From Gemmatimonadota bacterium (lineage in GTDB: Bacteria; Gemmatimonadota; Gemmatimonadetes; Gemmatimonadales; Gemmatimonadaceae), in NCBI GenBank assembly GCA_016871895.1, contig VHBO01000010.1:1-56647 (forward strand): a stretch of 56,647 nucleotides of DNA, read 5' to 3'. This document shows positions 24,402-33,061 of the stretch, in pieces. Under the pieces are notes generated by a model. It was given only the letters and a program-made list of their open reading frames with translations, was not told the DNA's origin and did no database searches. Within the stretch, counting starts at the first letter, position 1. Each line of letters starts with the position of its first letter. The position numbers were made by a program, and so were the translations under genes.

Positions 24402-26579
24402 ATGCCCCGCGCCGAACGTCCCCCCGTCGGATCGGCACAGCCGTCGCCGTCGCAGATCCTCCATCATCCTGAGCGGATGGTGCAGGCGCACGGCGTCTTG
24501 CTCGTCGTCGCGGAACCGCACGGACAGATCGTGCAGGTGAGCGAGAACCTCCCAGGCCATCTCGGGTGGTCCCTCGATGACATCATCGGCCACGGTGTCG
24601 ATCGGCTCGGTCCGGAACTCGCCCACGCGGTGCGGCACTGGGCGGAAGCGCCCTCGCTGACCCTCGCTATCCCGCGTCGGGTGCGCCTGACCACCAGCAC
24701 CGGAACGATCACCGCGCTCGCGACGATGCACCGCCCCGGCACGGGAAGTGTGCTCGTCGAGCTCGAGGATATCCGGAAGACGCCGCCGAAGCGCACACCG
24801 CCGCTCACCGCACGGCTCACCGCGGTGGTCACGCAGCTGAGCGCCGCGCATTCCATCGCGGCGCTCGCCGACCTCCTCGTCACCGAACTCCGAGACCTCA
24901 CGGGATTCGAACGCGTGGTGCTGCAGCGCTGGGACGTCGCCGGGCACGCAGAGGTGATCGCCGAGTCGCGACGCCGGACGCTCGTGGCGCATCTGCATCG
25001 CCGGGTCCCGGCGCATGCGGGCCACGCGGCGATGCGCGCGCATCAGCTGCGGCAACGCACACAGCTCTCGGTCGACCTCGAGGCCGATCCGGTCGCCATC
25101 CACCCGCCCATCGAACAGTCGGGCCGGATGACCGACCTCACCGCCGCATCGCTCCTCGCGGTGCCGCCGGCGGAACGGGCGCAGCTGCGCGCCGACGGGG
25201 TCGGGGCGCTCTTCGACGTCTCCCTGTTGCACGAGGGACGGGTCTGGGGGCTCCTCCACTGCACGCACACGAGCGCGCGCTATCTCACGGTCGAGGTCCG
25301 CGCCGCCATCGAACTCCTCGCTGAAGTCGCCTCCACGCGCATCTCGGCGCTCGAGCACTACGCCGAGGCGCAGGCGGAGGTGCTGGTGCGCCGTCTCGAA
25401 CATCGGCTCATCGAAGCCACCTCGGCCGATGGAGACTGGCAGCGGGCGCTCTTCGAGACGCCGCGACAGCTTCTCCAACCCCTCGGTGCGACCGGCGCCG
25501 CGTTGCGCTTCGACGGAGAGATACACACGACCGGCGAGGCGCCCGCGCCCACCGATCTGCAGCGACTCTTCGCCTACCTCGACACGCTACCGATGGCGGC
25601 GGTCTTCGCGACGGCGGCCATCGGCAAGGAGCATCCCCCGCTCGCCGGGATGTCACGATCGGCCGCCGGTGTGCTCGCCGTCCGGATCGGTGCGGCGCGC
25701 GGCGAATACCTCGCCTGGTTCCGACGCGAACAGCCGCACGACGTCACGTGGACCGGTGCCAATCCCTCGGTGGCGCCAGCCGCGTCGCCTGCCGCCGACC
25801 CCACCTGGCGGGAGCACATCCGCGAGACCGCGTTGCCGTGGCGGATGCGGGAGTGTGCGATCGCGAAGGCCATCGGGGCTTCAGTGGCAGATATCGTCAC
25901 GCAGCTCCGCTCCGTTCGCGTGCTCATCGCCGAACGGCAATTGATGAAGATGCACGGCGCCGTCGAGGCGATGGATGAACCAGTCGTCATCACCGACGCC
26001 GACGGCGACATCCTCCTCATCAATTCTGCGGTCGGCCGGCTGATTGGCGGGCCACATCGGCAACTCCAGACGCTTGAGGATCTCGCCGCCGCCTTCTCGG
26101 ATGCCGAGGAGACCACCGAGATGCTCGGAACCCTGCTCATCGACCGCCGTCCGTGGCGCGGGGAAGTGCGCCTCGCCGCGCGCGCTGGCGACGCGGGCAC
26201 GCCCGTGGCGGTCCGCGCCGACCCGATCCCCGGCGTCGATGGTGGGCTGCTCGGCGTCATCGTGATGCTCACCGATCTGAGCGAGCGGCACGGCGCGGAC
26301 GTCGCGCGGGACCGCCTGCAGCGGCTCATTCTCGCCGCCCAGCGCCCCGGTGGCGCGCCCGGCGATGCGCCGCCCGCGCCGCCCACGGTGCAGGCGCTCG
26401 TCTCCGCCATCTGGGCGAATGCCGGCGTCGCGGTGAGTGAGATCGCCGACAGCGCCGATGCCGCATCGATCGCGCCGCTGTTGCAGGAGGTCGAGGCGGC
26501 CACCGAGCACGCGGTCCGGCTCTCGGCCATCCTCGGGCGCTTCACCCTCGATCCCGGTCCGATCCCCGACGGCGAATAG
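24402..26579 (+). CDS. Degenerate bacteriophytochrome-like sensor (PAS-GAF-PHY-PAS)
   Basis: The ATG at 24402 (after AGGAAC) gives 725 residues. A phytochrome photosensory core is recognisable. The PAS entry has HHPERMVQAHGVLLVV (21-36), like the bacteriophytochrome IHIPGxIQPHG segment. The GAF domain has LTAASLLAV and ADGVGALFDVSLLHEGRVWGLLHC (264-287). The PHY domain has RLEHRLIEAT (331-340) and a tongue-like GEYLAWFRREQPHDVTWTG (434-452). A second PAS lies at about 516-625, then helical segments; no histidine kinase ATPase domain is seen. Key photochemical residues are missing: no Cys before the PAS, the PASDIP motif reads PAHAGH (203-208), the GAF His is Glu (ERAQL, about 258) and PRxSF is absent. 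It converges on hemY with a 6-bp gap. Confidence 0.75.
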   Translation: MPRAERPPVGSAQPSPSQILHHPERMVQAHGVLLVVAEPHGQIVQVSENLPGHLGWSLDDIIGHGVDRLGPELAHAVRHWAEAPSLTLAIPRRVRLTTSTGTITALATMHRPGTGSVLVELEDIRKTPPKRTPPLTARLTAVVTQLSAAHSIAALADLLVTELRDLTGFERVVLQRWDVAGHAEVIAESRRRTLVAHLHRRVPAHAGHAAMRAHQLRQRTQLSVDLEADPVAIHPPIEQSGRMTDLTAASLLAVPPAERAQLRADGVGALFDVSLLHEGRVWGLLHCTHTSARYLTVEVRAAIELLAEVASTRISALEHYAEAQAEVLVRRLEHRLIEATSADGDWQRALFETPRQLLQPLGATGAALRFDGEIHTTGEAPAPTDLQRLFAYLDTLPMAAVFATAAIGKEHPPLAGMSRSAAGVLAVRIGAARGEYLAWFRREQPHDVTWTGANPSVAPAASPAADPTWREHIRETALPWRMRECAIAKAIGASVADIVTQLRSVRVLIAERQLMKMHGAVEAMDEPVVITDADGDILLINSAVGRLIGGPHRQLQTLEDLAAAFSDAEETTEMLGTLLIDRRPWRGEVRLAARAGDAGTPVAVRADPIPGVDGGLLGVIVMLTDLSERHGADVARDRLQRLILAAQRPGGAPGDAPPAPPTVQALVSAIWANAGVAVSEIADSADAASIAPLLQEVEAATEHAVRLSAILGRFTLDPGPIPDGE

Positions 26580-26585
26580 TCGCGG

Positions 26586-28007
26586 TCAGACCGCGAGCGG
26601 CGTCCGGTGGGCGCCCTCGCCGGAGAACCGGTTCGACCGGCCGCTCGCGGCGCCCCGCTCCTGCACGATCCGCGTCGCCAACTGCTGTCCCTGTGCGAGG
26701 CAGTCGCCCAGCGACACGCCGCCGCGCCACTGCCCCCCCAGATAGAACCCAGGGTGCTCCGACTCGATGCGGAGCGCGGCACCGACCACGCGCTCGTGTC
26801 CGAGCGCGTACTGCGGGATTGCCTGCGGCCAGATCTGATGCTGCACGAGGGTCGGTGCGGCGCGCACGCCGAGGAGTGCCTGCAGGTCTGCGAGGATGAG
26901 CGGGAGCACGGCATCCGTCGACATCCGGCCGATCTCCGGCGCGCGCTGGCCGCCAAGGAAGCAGGTGATGAGAACCTGCCCGGCGGGCGCGCGTCCCGGA
27001 AAGAGCGATGAGGAGAAGATCGCGCCGAGGAGGGTGCGACCTTCGACGGCAGGGCAGAGCATCCCGAAACCATCCAAGGGATGTGCGACGGCCTCACGCG
27101 GGAAGCCCAGTGCGAGCGTGGCGACCGGCGGATGCTCGAGGCGCTCGATCGGTTGGAGCGCCTGTCGGATCTCCCACGGCAGGTCGATCGCGTGCACGGC
27201 GTGCGCGGGGCCGGTATAGCAGACGGCGTCACAGGCGATCTGCGCCGGACGGCCCTCTCCATCTTCGACGCCGACCTGCCAGCCCTCCGTGTGCGGTTGC
27301 ACCGTGGTCACACGCGTCCGGAGGCGCACGCGGCCGCCGAGCGCTTCGGCCATCGCGTTCGGCAACGTCGCGAGCCCCTCGCGGAAGCTCGTGATCCCCC
27401 GGTGGCGGACGACCCCCGCGCGAGCACGCGCCTCGCGGATCCCGCCGAGGAGGATGGAGCCGTGGCGCCGCTCCGCGTGGAAGAGCATCGGCATCGCGTG
27501 ACGTGCCGAGAGCGTCTCCGGATCGCCAGCGTAGATTCCCGAGACGAACGGGGCCACAAGGTAGGTGAGCACCTCGGATCCGAGACGGCGGCGCACGAGC
27601 GAGGCAATCGACTCGTCCGCGGCGCCGCGCACTGGGGTCACCCAGGGTTCGCGGAGGAGCCGCCACTTGGCGCCGCGCGAGAGCGCGCGCGAGGCGAGGA
27701 GCGACGCGGGTCCGGACGGGAGCGCCACCGGCGTGCCGTCGCGGACGATGAAGCGCCGCTTCGCGGACGGGGTGGGGAAGACGCGCTCGTCCTCGAGACC
27801 CAACCGCGTGATCAGCGACTCGAGCGTCGATGTGGCGCTCAGCGAGGTCGGACCCGATTCGATCAGGAAGCCATCGACGCGACGCGTGGTGATCACACCG
27901 CCCACGCGTGCGCCGGCGTCGAGCACCGTCACGTCGACGCCCTGGTCGCGGAGTTCGAGCGCCGCGCTCAACCCCGTGACCCCAGCGCCGATCACGACGA
28001 CGCGCAT
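26586..28007 (-). CDS. hemY: Protoporphyrinogen oxidase, oxygen-dependent
   Basis: This 473-residue FAD enzyme oxidises protoporphyrinogen IX to protoporphyrin IX with O2, or in some Gram-positive-type homologues coproporphyrinogen III. The dinucleotide site is VVVIGAGVTGLSAALEL (3-19). The second signature includes GGVITTRRVDGFLIESGPTS (36-55), and the C-terminal FAD segment includes YLGGQWRGGVSLGDC. It is the last gene of the long minus-strand operon, 4 bp after hemF. Because HemF and HemE are present, the classical protoporphyrin route is expected. Confidence 0.9.
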   Translation of the reverse strand: MRVVVIGAGVTGLSAALELRDQGVDVTVLDAGARVGGVITTRRVDGFLIESGPTSLSATSTLESLITRLGLEDERVFPTPSAKRRFIVRDGTPVALPSGPASLLASRALSRGAKWRLLREPWVTPVRGAADESIASLVRRRLGSEVLTYLVAPFVSGIYAGDPETLSARHAMPMLFHAERRHGSILLGGIREARARAGVVRHRGITSFREGLATLPNAMAEALGGRVRLRTRVTTVQPHTEGWQVGVEDGEGRPAQIACDAVCYTGPAHAVHAIDLPWEIRQALQPIERLEHPPVATLALGFPREAVAHPLDGFGMLCPAVEGRTLLGAIFSSSLFPGRAPAGQVLITCFLGGQRAPEIGRMSTDAVLPLILADLQALLGVRAAPTLVQHQIWPQAIPQYALGHERVVGAALRIESEHPGFYLGGQWRGGVSLGDCLAQGQQLATRIVQERGAASGRSNRFSGEGAHRTPLAV

Positions 28008-28011
28008 CAGA

Positions 28012-28977
28012 TCAGGCCTCGGTGGCCCAGTCGCGCGGCGCGAGCATCGCGGCGAGCTCCGCCTCGATCGATCCCTGCGCCGGCTCGTGGTACGGCGCCC
28101 ACGCGGCGAGCGGCGGGAGCGACATCAGGACGCTCTCCGTCCGCGCGCCGGTCTGCAGCCCGAAGATGGTGCCCCGGTCGTGCACGAGGTTGAACTCCAC
28201 ATAGCGTCCGCGACGGTAGAGCTGAAGCGCCTTGTCGCGCTCAGTATACGGCAGGTCGCGCCGTGCGTGGACGATCGGACCATAGGCGTCGTCGAGCGCG
28301 CGTCCGACGGTGGTCACATACGCGTGCAGCGCCTCGGGTGCGAAGTGGAACGGCCCTTCGCCGGGACGCAAATGGTCGAAGAAGACGCCGCCGATGCCAC
28401 GGGCCTCGTTGGCGCGGTGCAGGTTGCGGAAGTACTCGTCGCACCACGCCTTGTGCGCGGGGTAGAGCCGCGGATCGTGGGCGTCGCACGCCCACTTGAG
28501 CGAGCGATGGAAGTGCCGGGCATCATCCGGGAAGGGATGCATCGGCGTGAGGTCGGTGCCGCCACCGTACCAGGCGTCGTGCAGCTGGCCGTCGGCGTCG
28601 GTGAGCTCGAAGTACCGCACATTGAGATGGACGGTTGGGACCATTGGCGACCGCGGGTGCACCACCACGCTGACACCGGTCGCGAAGAAGTAGGGGGTCG
28701 CGTCGGGCGGCACGTTCCCGCCGAGTCGCTTGGCCGCCTCGGGGGGTAGGATCCCCTCGACGAGCGCACGGTTCACGCCCGCCTTCTCGAAGACCGCCCC
28801 ATCACTGAGGAGCCGCGACCGACCGCCACCGCCGCCCTGACGGTCCCACGCCGCCTCGGAGAAGTGCCCGCCGTCGAGCCGCTCGAAGAAGGTCGTGATC
28901 TCATCCTGCAGCTGCGCGGTCCACGCTGCCATCAGGTCGCGCCGTGCTGTGCGTGTGAGTCCTTTCGCCATCGTCAT
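28012..28977 (-). CDS. hemF: Coproporphyrinogen III oxidase, aerobic
   Basis: HemF decarboxylates two propionates of coproporphyrinogen III using O2. From the ATG at 28977 the protein has 321 residues. Family motifs are NVPPDATPYFFATGVSVVVHPRSP (in part), HLNVRYFE, WYGGGTDLTP, HKAWCDEYF and GIGGVFFDHL. The start overlaps the hemE stop as ATGA. No anaerobic HemN is in the window. Confidence 0.95.
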   Translation of the reverse strand: MTMAKGLTRTARRDLMAAWTAQLQDEITTFFERLDGGHFSEAAWDRQGGGGGRSRLLSDGAVFEKAGVNRALVEGILPPEAAKRLGGNVPPDATPYFFATGVSVVVHPRSPMVPTVHLNVRYFELTDADGQLHDAWYGGGTDLTPMHPFPDDARHFHRSLKWACDAHDPRLYPAHKAWCDEYFRNLHRANEARGIGGVFFDHLRPGEGPFHFAPEALHAYVTTVGRALDDAYGPIVHARRDLPYTERDKALQLYRRGRYVEFNLVHDRGTIFGLQTGARTESVLMSLPPLAAWAPYHEPAQGSIEAELAAMLAPRDWATEA

Positions 28978-30050
28978 CGCGTCATCTCCGCCGATTGTGC
29001 CGCGGCCATCGCACCGCGAGAGTCCCACGCCTGCACCGTCTCGATGAATGCCTTCGCGTGCGCCACCGGGACGTCAGGCAGGATCCCGTGTCCGAGGTTC
29101 GCGATGTAGCCGGGCCCGTCGATCGCCGCGAGCATCGCCTGCGTTCGCTCACGGATCACCTCCGGCGCCGCGTACAGCGTGCACGGATCGAGGTTCCCCT
29201 GAATGCCACAGCGCCGCGTGTCCGCGACCCCACGGGCCCACGCCGCGTCGGTGTGCCAGTCAACACCGAGGACATCGCACCCCGTGGCCTCGGCAATCTC
29301 ACCCAGCGCCCAGCCGGCGCCCGGCGCGAAGGCGATCACCGGGACGCCCGCGGTCTTGGCGATGCGCGCGGCTCGCGCCATATACGGCAGCGCGAACTCG
29401 CGGTACTCGCGCGGGCCGAGCGAGCCGGCCCACGAATCGAAGAGCTGCAGCGCCTGCGCCCCCGCGGCCGCCTGCGCGACGAGGAAGCGGCCGACGTTGT
29501 CGGCGAGTCGCGCAAGCAACGCGTGCGCGAACTCAGGATCGGCGAAGAGCAGCTTCTTGGCGATGCTGAACGACTTCGTCCCCTTCCCCTCGGTCATATA
29601 GGCGAAGAGCGTCCACGGCGACCCGGCGAACCCGATGAGCGGGACGCGGCCGTCGAGCGCGCGGCGCGTCATCCGGAGCGCGTCGAGATGGTAGCGGAGG
29701 CCCTCCTCCGGCTCCACGTCGCTGAGGCGCACGAGGTCGCGCATCGTGCGGACCGGATCGGAGAACTGCGGGCCGACCCCTTCGTCGACGGTGAGATCCA
29801 TCCCCATCGCGTCGGGGATCACCAGGATGTCGGAGAAGATGATTGCCGCATCGACGCCGATGAGGTCCACCGGCTGCAGCGTCACCTCGGTGGCGAGCTC
29901 CGGCGTGCGGCACATCGTGAGGAAGTCGGCCTTCGCGCGCACCGCACGATACTCGGGGAGATAGCGACCGGCCTGTCGCATCATCCAGACGGGCGGGCGC
30001 TCGACCGGTTCACGGCGGAGGGCGCGGAGGAAGAGATCGTTCGTGGCCAT
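28974..30050 (-). CDS. hemE: Uroporphyrinogen decarboxylase
   Basis: HemE removes four carboxyl groups from uroporphyrinogen III. The 358-residue protein has the PPVWMMRQAGRYLPEYR signature (about 19-35), the IIFSDILVIPDAMG segment and GFAGSPWTLFAYM. It overlaps hemA by one base (TGATG) and hemF by four. Confidence 0.95.
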   Translation of the reverse strand: MATNDLFLRALRREPVERPPVWMMRQAGRYLPEYRAVRAKADFLTMCRTPELATEVTLQPVDLIGVDAAIIFSDILVIPDAMGMDLTVDEGVGPQFSDPVRTMRDLVRLSDVEPEEGLRYHLDALRMTRRALDGRVPLIGFAGSPWTLFAYMTEGKGTKSFSIAKKLLFADPEFAHALLARLADNVGRFLVAQAAAGAQALQLFDSWAGSLGPREYREFALPYMARAARIAKTAGVPVIAFAPGAGWALGEIAEATGCDVLGVDWHTDAAWARGVADTRRCGIQGNLDPCTLYAAPEVIRERTQAMLAAIDGPGYIANLGHGILPDVPVAHAKAFIETVQAWDSRGAMAAAQSAEMTR

Positions 30051-31372
30051 CAGTGGCTCCGGGGGGAGGGACGCCGGCCGCGTGGCCGGCTACGGTCGGA
30101 CGCAGGCGCCGGCATCGGCCCAGCGAAGAGAGAGTCGAGCGTGAGGTGGAACGCCTGCAGCGCCTCGCCGTGGGCGATGGCGGTGCGGAGCTTCGTCATC
30201 GGACGGGCGAGGAGCTTCGCGACGATTCGGTCGGTGGCGTGGTCCGCCACCGCATCCCCCGCCGCGAAGGTGAGCTCGCGACGACAGATCTCCGTGAGCG
30301 CCTCGGCGAGCGGACGGATCGCCTCGCGGGCGGCGGCGACCGCCACCCACTCGACGAAGCTCGCCAGCTCGGCGTCGACGATCGATTCCGCCGCGGGCGC
30401 CGACGACTTCCGCGCCTCCTCCGCCTGCAGCACCGGCAGATGGAGCGCGTCGAGGTCGGCCACGGTGATCCCGGGCACCCCGTGCAGCGCCGGGTCGATG
30501 TTCCGTGGCATCGAGAGATCCATCAGGAGGACCGGATAGGCGCTGGTGCCGCAGTTGGCGCGTGCCACTGCGAGTGCCGGCGCCGTCACCACGGGTTCGT
30601 GTGACCCCGTCGCGGCGATCGCGACATCCGCCATCGCCACCTCCACGTGCAGTGCCTCATAGGGCGCGGGGCGGCCACCGACCTCCGCCGCCAGCGTCTG
30701 CGCACGCTTGGGCGACCGGTTGATGCAGACGACGTCGCGCGCGCCGAGCTTCACGAGCTGACGGGCCACCGACTGGCCGGTCTTCCCACACCCGATTACG
30801 ACGAGTCGCGCGTGCGCGAGGTTGCCGAAGCGGTCATGCGCGACCGCTGCGGCCTCGGCGCCGACGGACCGTCGCCCCGCGGTGAGCGCGGTCTCGGCGT
30901 GCACCCGCTTGCCGGCGCGGAGCGCGGTCTCGAAGAGCCGATGCAGCACGGAGCCGGCGGCGCCGGCGTCGGCCGCCTCGCGGTATGACTGCCGGAGCTG
31001 GCCGAGGATCTGGCCGTCGCCCATCACCTGAGATTCGAGGCCGCTGGCGATGCGCAACACGCGTCGCGCCACGTCGAGCCCCGCGCGCCGCTGGGCCACG
31101 CCGAGGAGCGCCTTCGCCCCCGCGCGATTCCCCATCCAGACCCGCGCGATCGCCTCGACCGCGTCGTCGAAGGCTGCGGTGCTGGCGGGATCGTGCCCGC
31201 CGGTCCAAGCGTAGATCTCGCTGCGATTGCACGTGGCGATCGCGACGAGCTCGCGGACATTGGCGGGCAGCGTCGTCGTGTGGAGCCGGAGGATCCGCTC
31301 CGGCGAGAGATGGAACCGCTCCCGCGTCGCGACGTTCGCGTGGCGGAAGTCGACCGCGATGGAGATCAGCAT
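30050..31372 (-). CDS. hemA: Glutamyl-tRNA reductase
   Basis: HemA reduces glutamyl-tRNA(Glu) to glutamate-1-semialdehyde, the committed step of the C5 pathway. The 440-residue protein has the nucleophile C48 in VAIATCNRSEIY, the NADPH-domain loop VIGCGKTGQSVARQL, and a C-terminal dimerisation helix region ending in a basic tail. It starts 4 bp after tspO ends, within the bch/hem operon, so ALA supply may be co-regulated with photopigment synthesis. Confidence 0.95.
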   Translation of the reverse strand: MLISIAVDFRHANVATRERFHLSPERILRLHTTTLPANVRELVAIATCNRSEIYAWTGGHDPASTAAFDDAVEAIARVWMGNRAGAKALLGVAQRRAGLDVARRVLRIASGLESQVMGDGQILGQLRQSYREAADAGAAGSVLHRLFETALRAGKRVHAETALTAGRRSVGAEAAAVAHDRFGNLAHARLVVIGCGKTGQSVARQLVKLGARDVVCINRSPKRAQTLAAEVGGRPAPYEALHVEVAMADVAIAATGSHEPVVTAPALAVARANCGTSAYPVLLMDLSMPRNIDPALHGVPGITVADLDALHLPVLQAEEARKSSAPAAESIVDAELASFVEWVAVAAAREAIRPLAEALTEICRRELTFAAGDAVADHATDRIVAKLLARPMTKLRTAIAHGEALQAFHLTLDSLFAGPMPAPASDRSRPRGRRPSPRSH

Positions 31373-31376
31373 CGGG

Positions 31377-31868
31377 TCACCTAGCGTCGAAGGGACCGTT
31401 CAGCCGCACGACGGTCCAGTTGAGGTAGGTGGCGATCGCGACCCAGCCGAGGTACGGCGCGAACCAGATCCCCGCCTCGTAGGCGAGGGGGCGCGTGGTC
31501 CAGTACATCCCGAGGATCGAGAGCCAGAAGGGGACGACCTGCCGCAGCGCCCAGTCGGGGCGCCGCCGCCGGAAGAAGAGCCAGCTCCACCAGGTATTGC
31601 CGAGGCCGTTGATGACGCACGCCAGCAGGAAGCGCTGCCGCTCGTCCGGCGTGCCGCCGCCGCGCCACGCGAGGACGCAGCCGATCCCCGTGCAGAGGAA
31701 GACCGTCGTCCAGATCGGACCGAAGAGTGCGTCCGGCGGCTTCCACCACGGCTGCCGGAGCGCCCGATACCACGGTCCGATGTCCGTGACGAACGCCCCC
31801 GCCACGGCGACCGCGCACCAGAACGCGACTGCCGCCGTGATCGGGAGCCAGACGGCCGGCGCCATCAC
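31377..31868 (-). CDS. tspO: TspO/MBR-family tryptophan-rich membrane protein
   Basis: The 163-residue, five-helix membrane protein has the TspO signature WYRALRQPWWKPPDALFGPIWT and the later NTWWSWLFF and LNWTVVRLN segments. TspO proteins bind porphyrins; in Rhodobacter sphaeroides TspO damps photosynthesis gene expression through tetrapyrrole intermediates and the PpsR/AppA pathway. Here it sits between bchP (ATGA overlap at 31865-31868) and hemA, in the same operon as ppsR and the hem genes, which fits a feedback role. Confidence 0.92.
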   Translation of the reverse strand: MMAPAVWLPITAAVAFWCAVAVAGAFVTDIGPWYRALRQPWWKPPDALFGPIWTTVFLCTGIGCVLAWRGGGTPDERQRFLLACVINGLGNTWWSWLFFRRRRPDWALRQVVPFWLSILGMYWTTRPLAYEAGIWFAPYLGWVAIATYLNWTVVRLNGPFDAR

Positions 31869-33061
31869 GCCGTCGCGAGACCGGTGAGATGAGCAAGGTT
31901 CTTGAAGAAGATGCGCACGTGCGAGAGCGGCTTGGCGCGCACGAGGCGCTTCCGCATATACGCGTCGAAGGTGAGCTGCTGCACGTCACGGTCGCGGCAG
32001 ATGGCCACGAAGCGCTCGCGGCGCGCGTCGGAGGTGTACCAGAAGCGCTGCATCACGTCGAGCACCCAGAAGACCTGCCCGTGCGCCCCCATGAAGCGGC
32101 GGCGTGCGGAGGCGAGTGCCGCGACACGTCCCGTCGCGAGGGCCTGCTCGACGGCGTCGGCCGCGAACCGGCCGCCGGTCATCGCGTAGAAGATCCCCTC
32201 GCCGCTCGCCGGCGCGACGACGCCCGCGGCATCGCCGGCGAGTACCACCTCGCGACCGTCATCCCACCGCGGGAGCGGATGCAGCGGGATCGGCGCGCCC
32301 TCGCGTCGGATCGTCTCCACCTGATCGAGTCCGGTGTCGGCGCGGAGCTTGGCGACGGACTCCTTCAGCCCGAACCCCCGCTGGAGCGAGCCGGTACCGA
32401 TGCTCGTCGTCTTCCCGTGCGGGAAGATCCACGCGTAGAAGTCTGGAGAGAGCGGTCCCTGGTAGTAGACGTCACACCGATCGTGCGCGAAGACGCGGCT
32501 ATCGGTCTCGGGTGACTTCACGATCTCGTGGTAGGCGAAGACGAACTTCCCCTCATCCGCCCGTGGGACGCACTGCCGCGCGACCTGCGAGAGGGCGCCG
32601 TCGGCGCCGATGATGAAGCGCGTCCGGACCGACCGCTCCTCGCCGTGCCGCGAGCGCCCGTCGGTGTAGTGCACGCGCGCCACGCCGTCGCCGTCGTGCG
32701 TGCGGCGCACGAACGCGCCGAGCCGCCGCTCCGCACCGGCCTCGGCCGCGCGCGCCCGGAGCCATTCGTCGAAGACGTCGCGGTCGACCATCCCCACGAA
32801 CCCGTCACCGACCGGGATATCCACCGTCTGCCCCTTCGGTGAGATCATCCGCGCCTCGTTGATGCGCGCGACGAGCAGCGACTCCGGCACGTCGAAGTCG
32901 CTGAGCAGCTGCGGGGGCACGGCCCCGCCGCACGGCTTCACCCGCCACGCACGGTCGAGGAGCAGCACCTTCCGGCCCTTCCGCGCGAGGTCGTGCGCGG
33001 CCGTCGCGCCTGCGGGCCCGCCACCCACCACCACCACGTCATACGTCGTCTCGAGGATCAT
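31865..33061 (-). CDS. bchP: Geranylgeranyl reductase (bacteriochlorophyll tail)
   Basis: BchP reduces the geranylgeranyl tail of bacteriochlorophyll to phytyl. The ATG at 33061 gives 398 residues and overlaps the bciB stop (ATGA). The FAD fold starts at YDVVVVGGGPAGATAAHDLA (7-26). KPCGGAVPP (about 41), IGADGALS, DVYYQGPLSPDFYAWIFPHG (shown as family landmark) and LAGDAAGVVAPASGEGI are typical of BchP/ChlP. Its order with bchG and a pucC-type gene matches purple-bacterial clusters. Confidence 0.93.
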   Translation of the reverse strand: MILETTYDVVVVGGGPAGATAAHDLARKGRKVLLLDRAWRVKPCGGAVPPQLLSDFDVPESLLVARINEARMISPKGQTVDIPVGDGFVGMVDRDVFDEWLRARAAEAGAERRLGAFVRRTHDGDGVARVHYTDGRSRHGEERSVRTRFIIGADGALSQVARQCVPRADEGKFVFAYHEIVKSPETDSRVFAHDRCDVYYQGPLSPDFYAWIFPHGKTTSIGTGSLQRGFGLKESVAKLRADTGLDQVETIRREGAPIPLHPLPRWDDGREVVLAGDAAGVVAPASGEGIFYAMTGGRFAADAVEQALATGRVAALASARRRFMGAHGQVFWVLDVMQRFWYTSDARRERFVAICRDRDVQQLTFDAYMRKRLVRAKPLSHVRIFFKNLAHLTGLATA

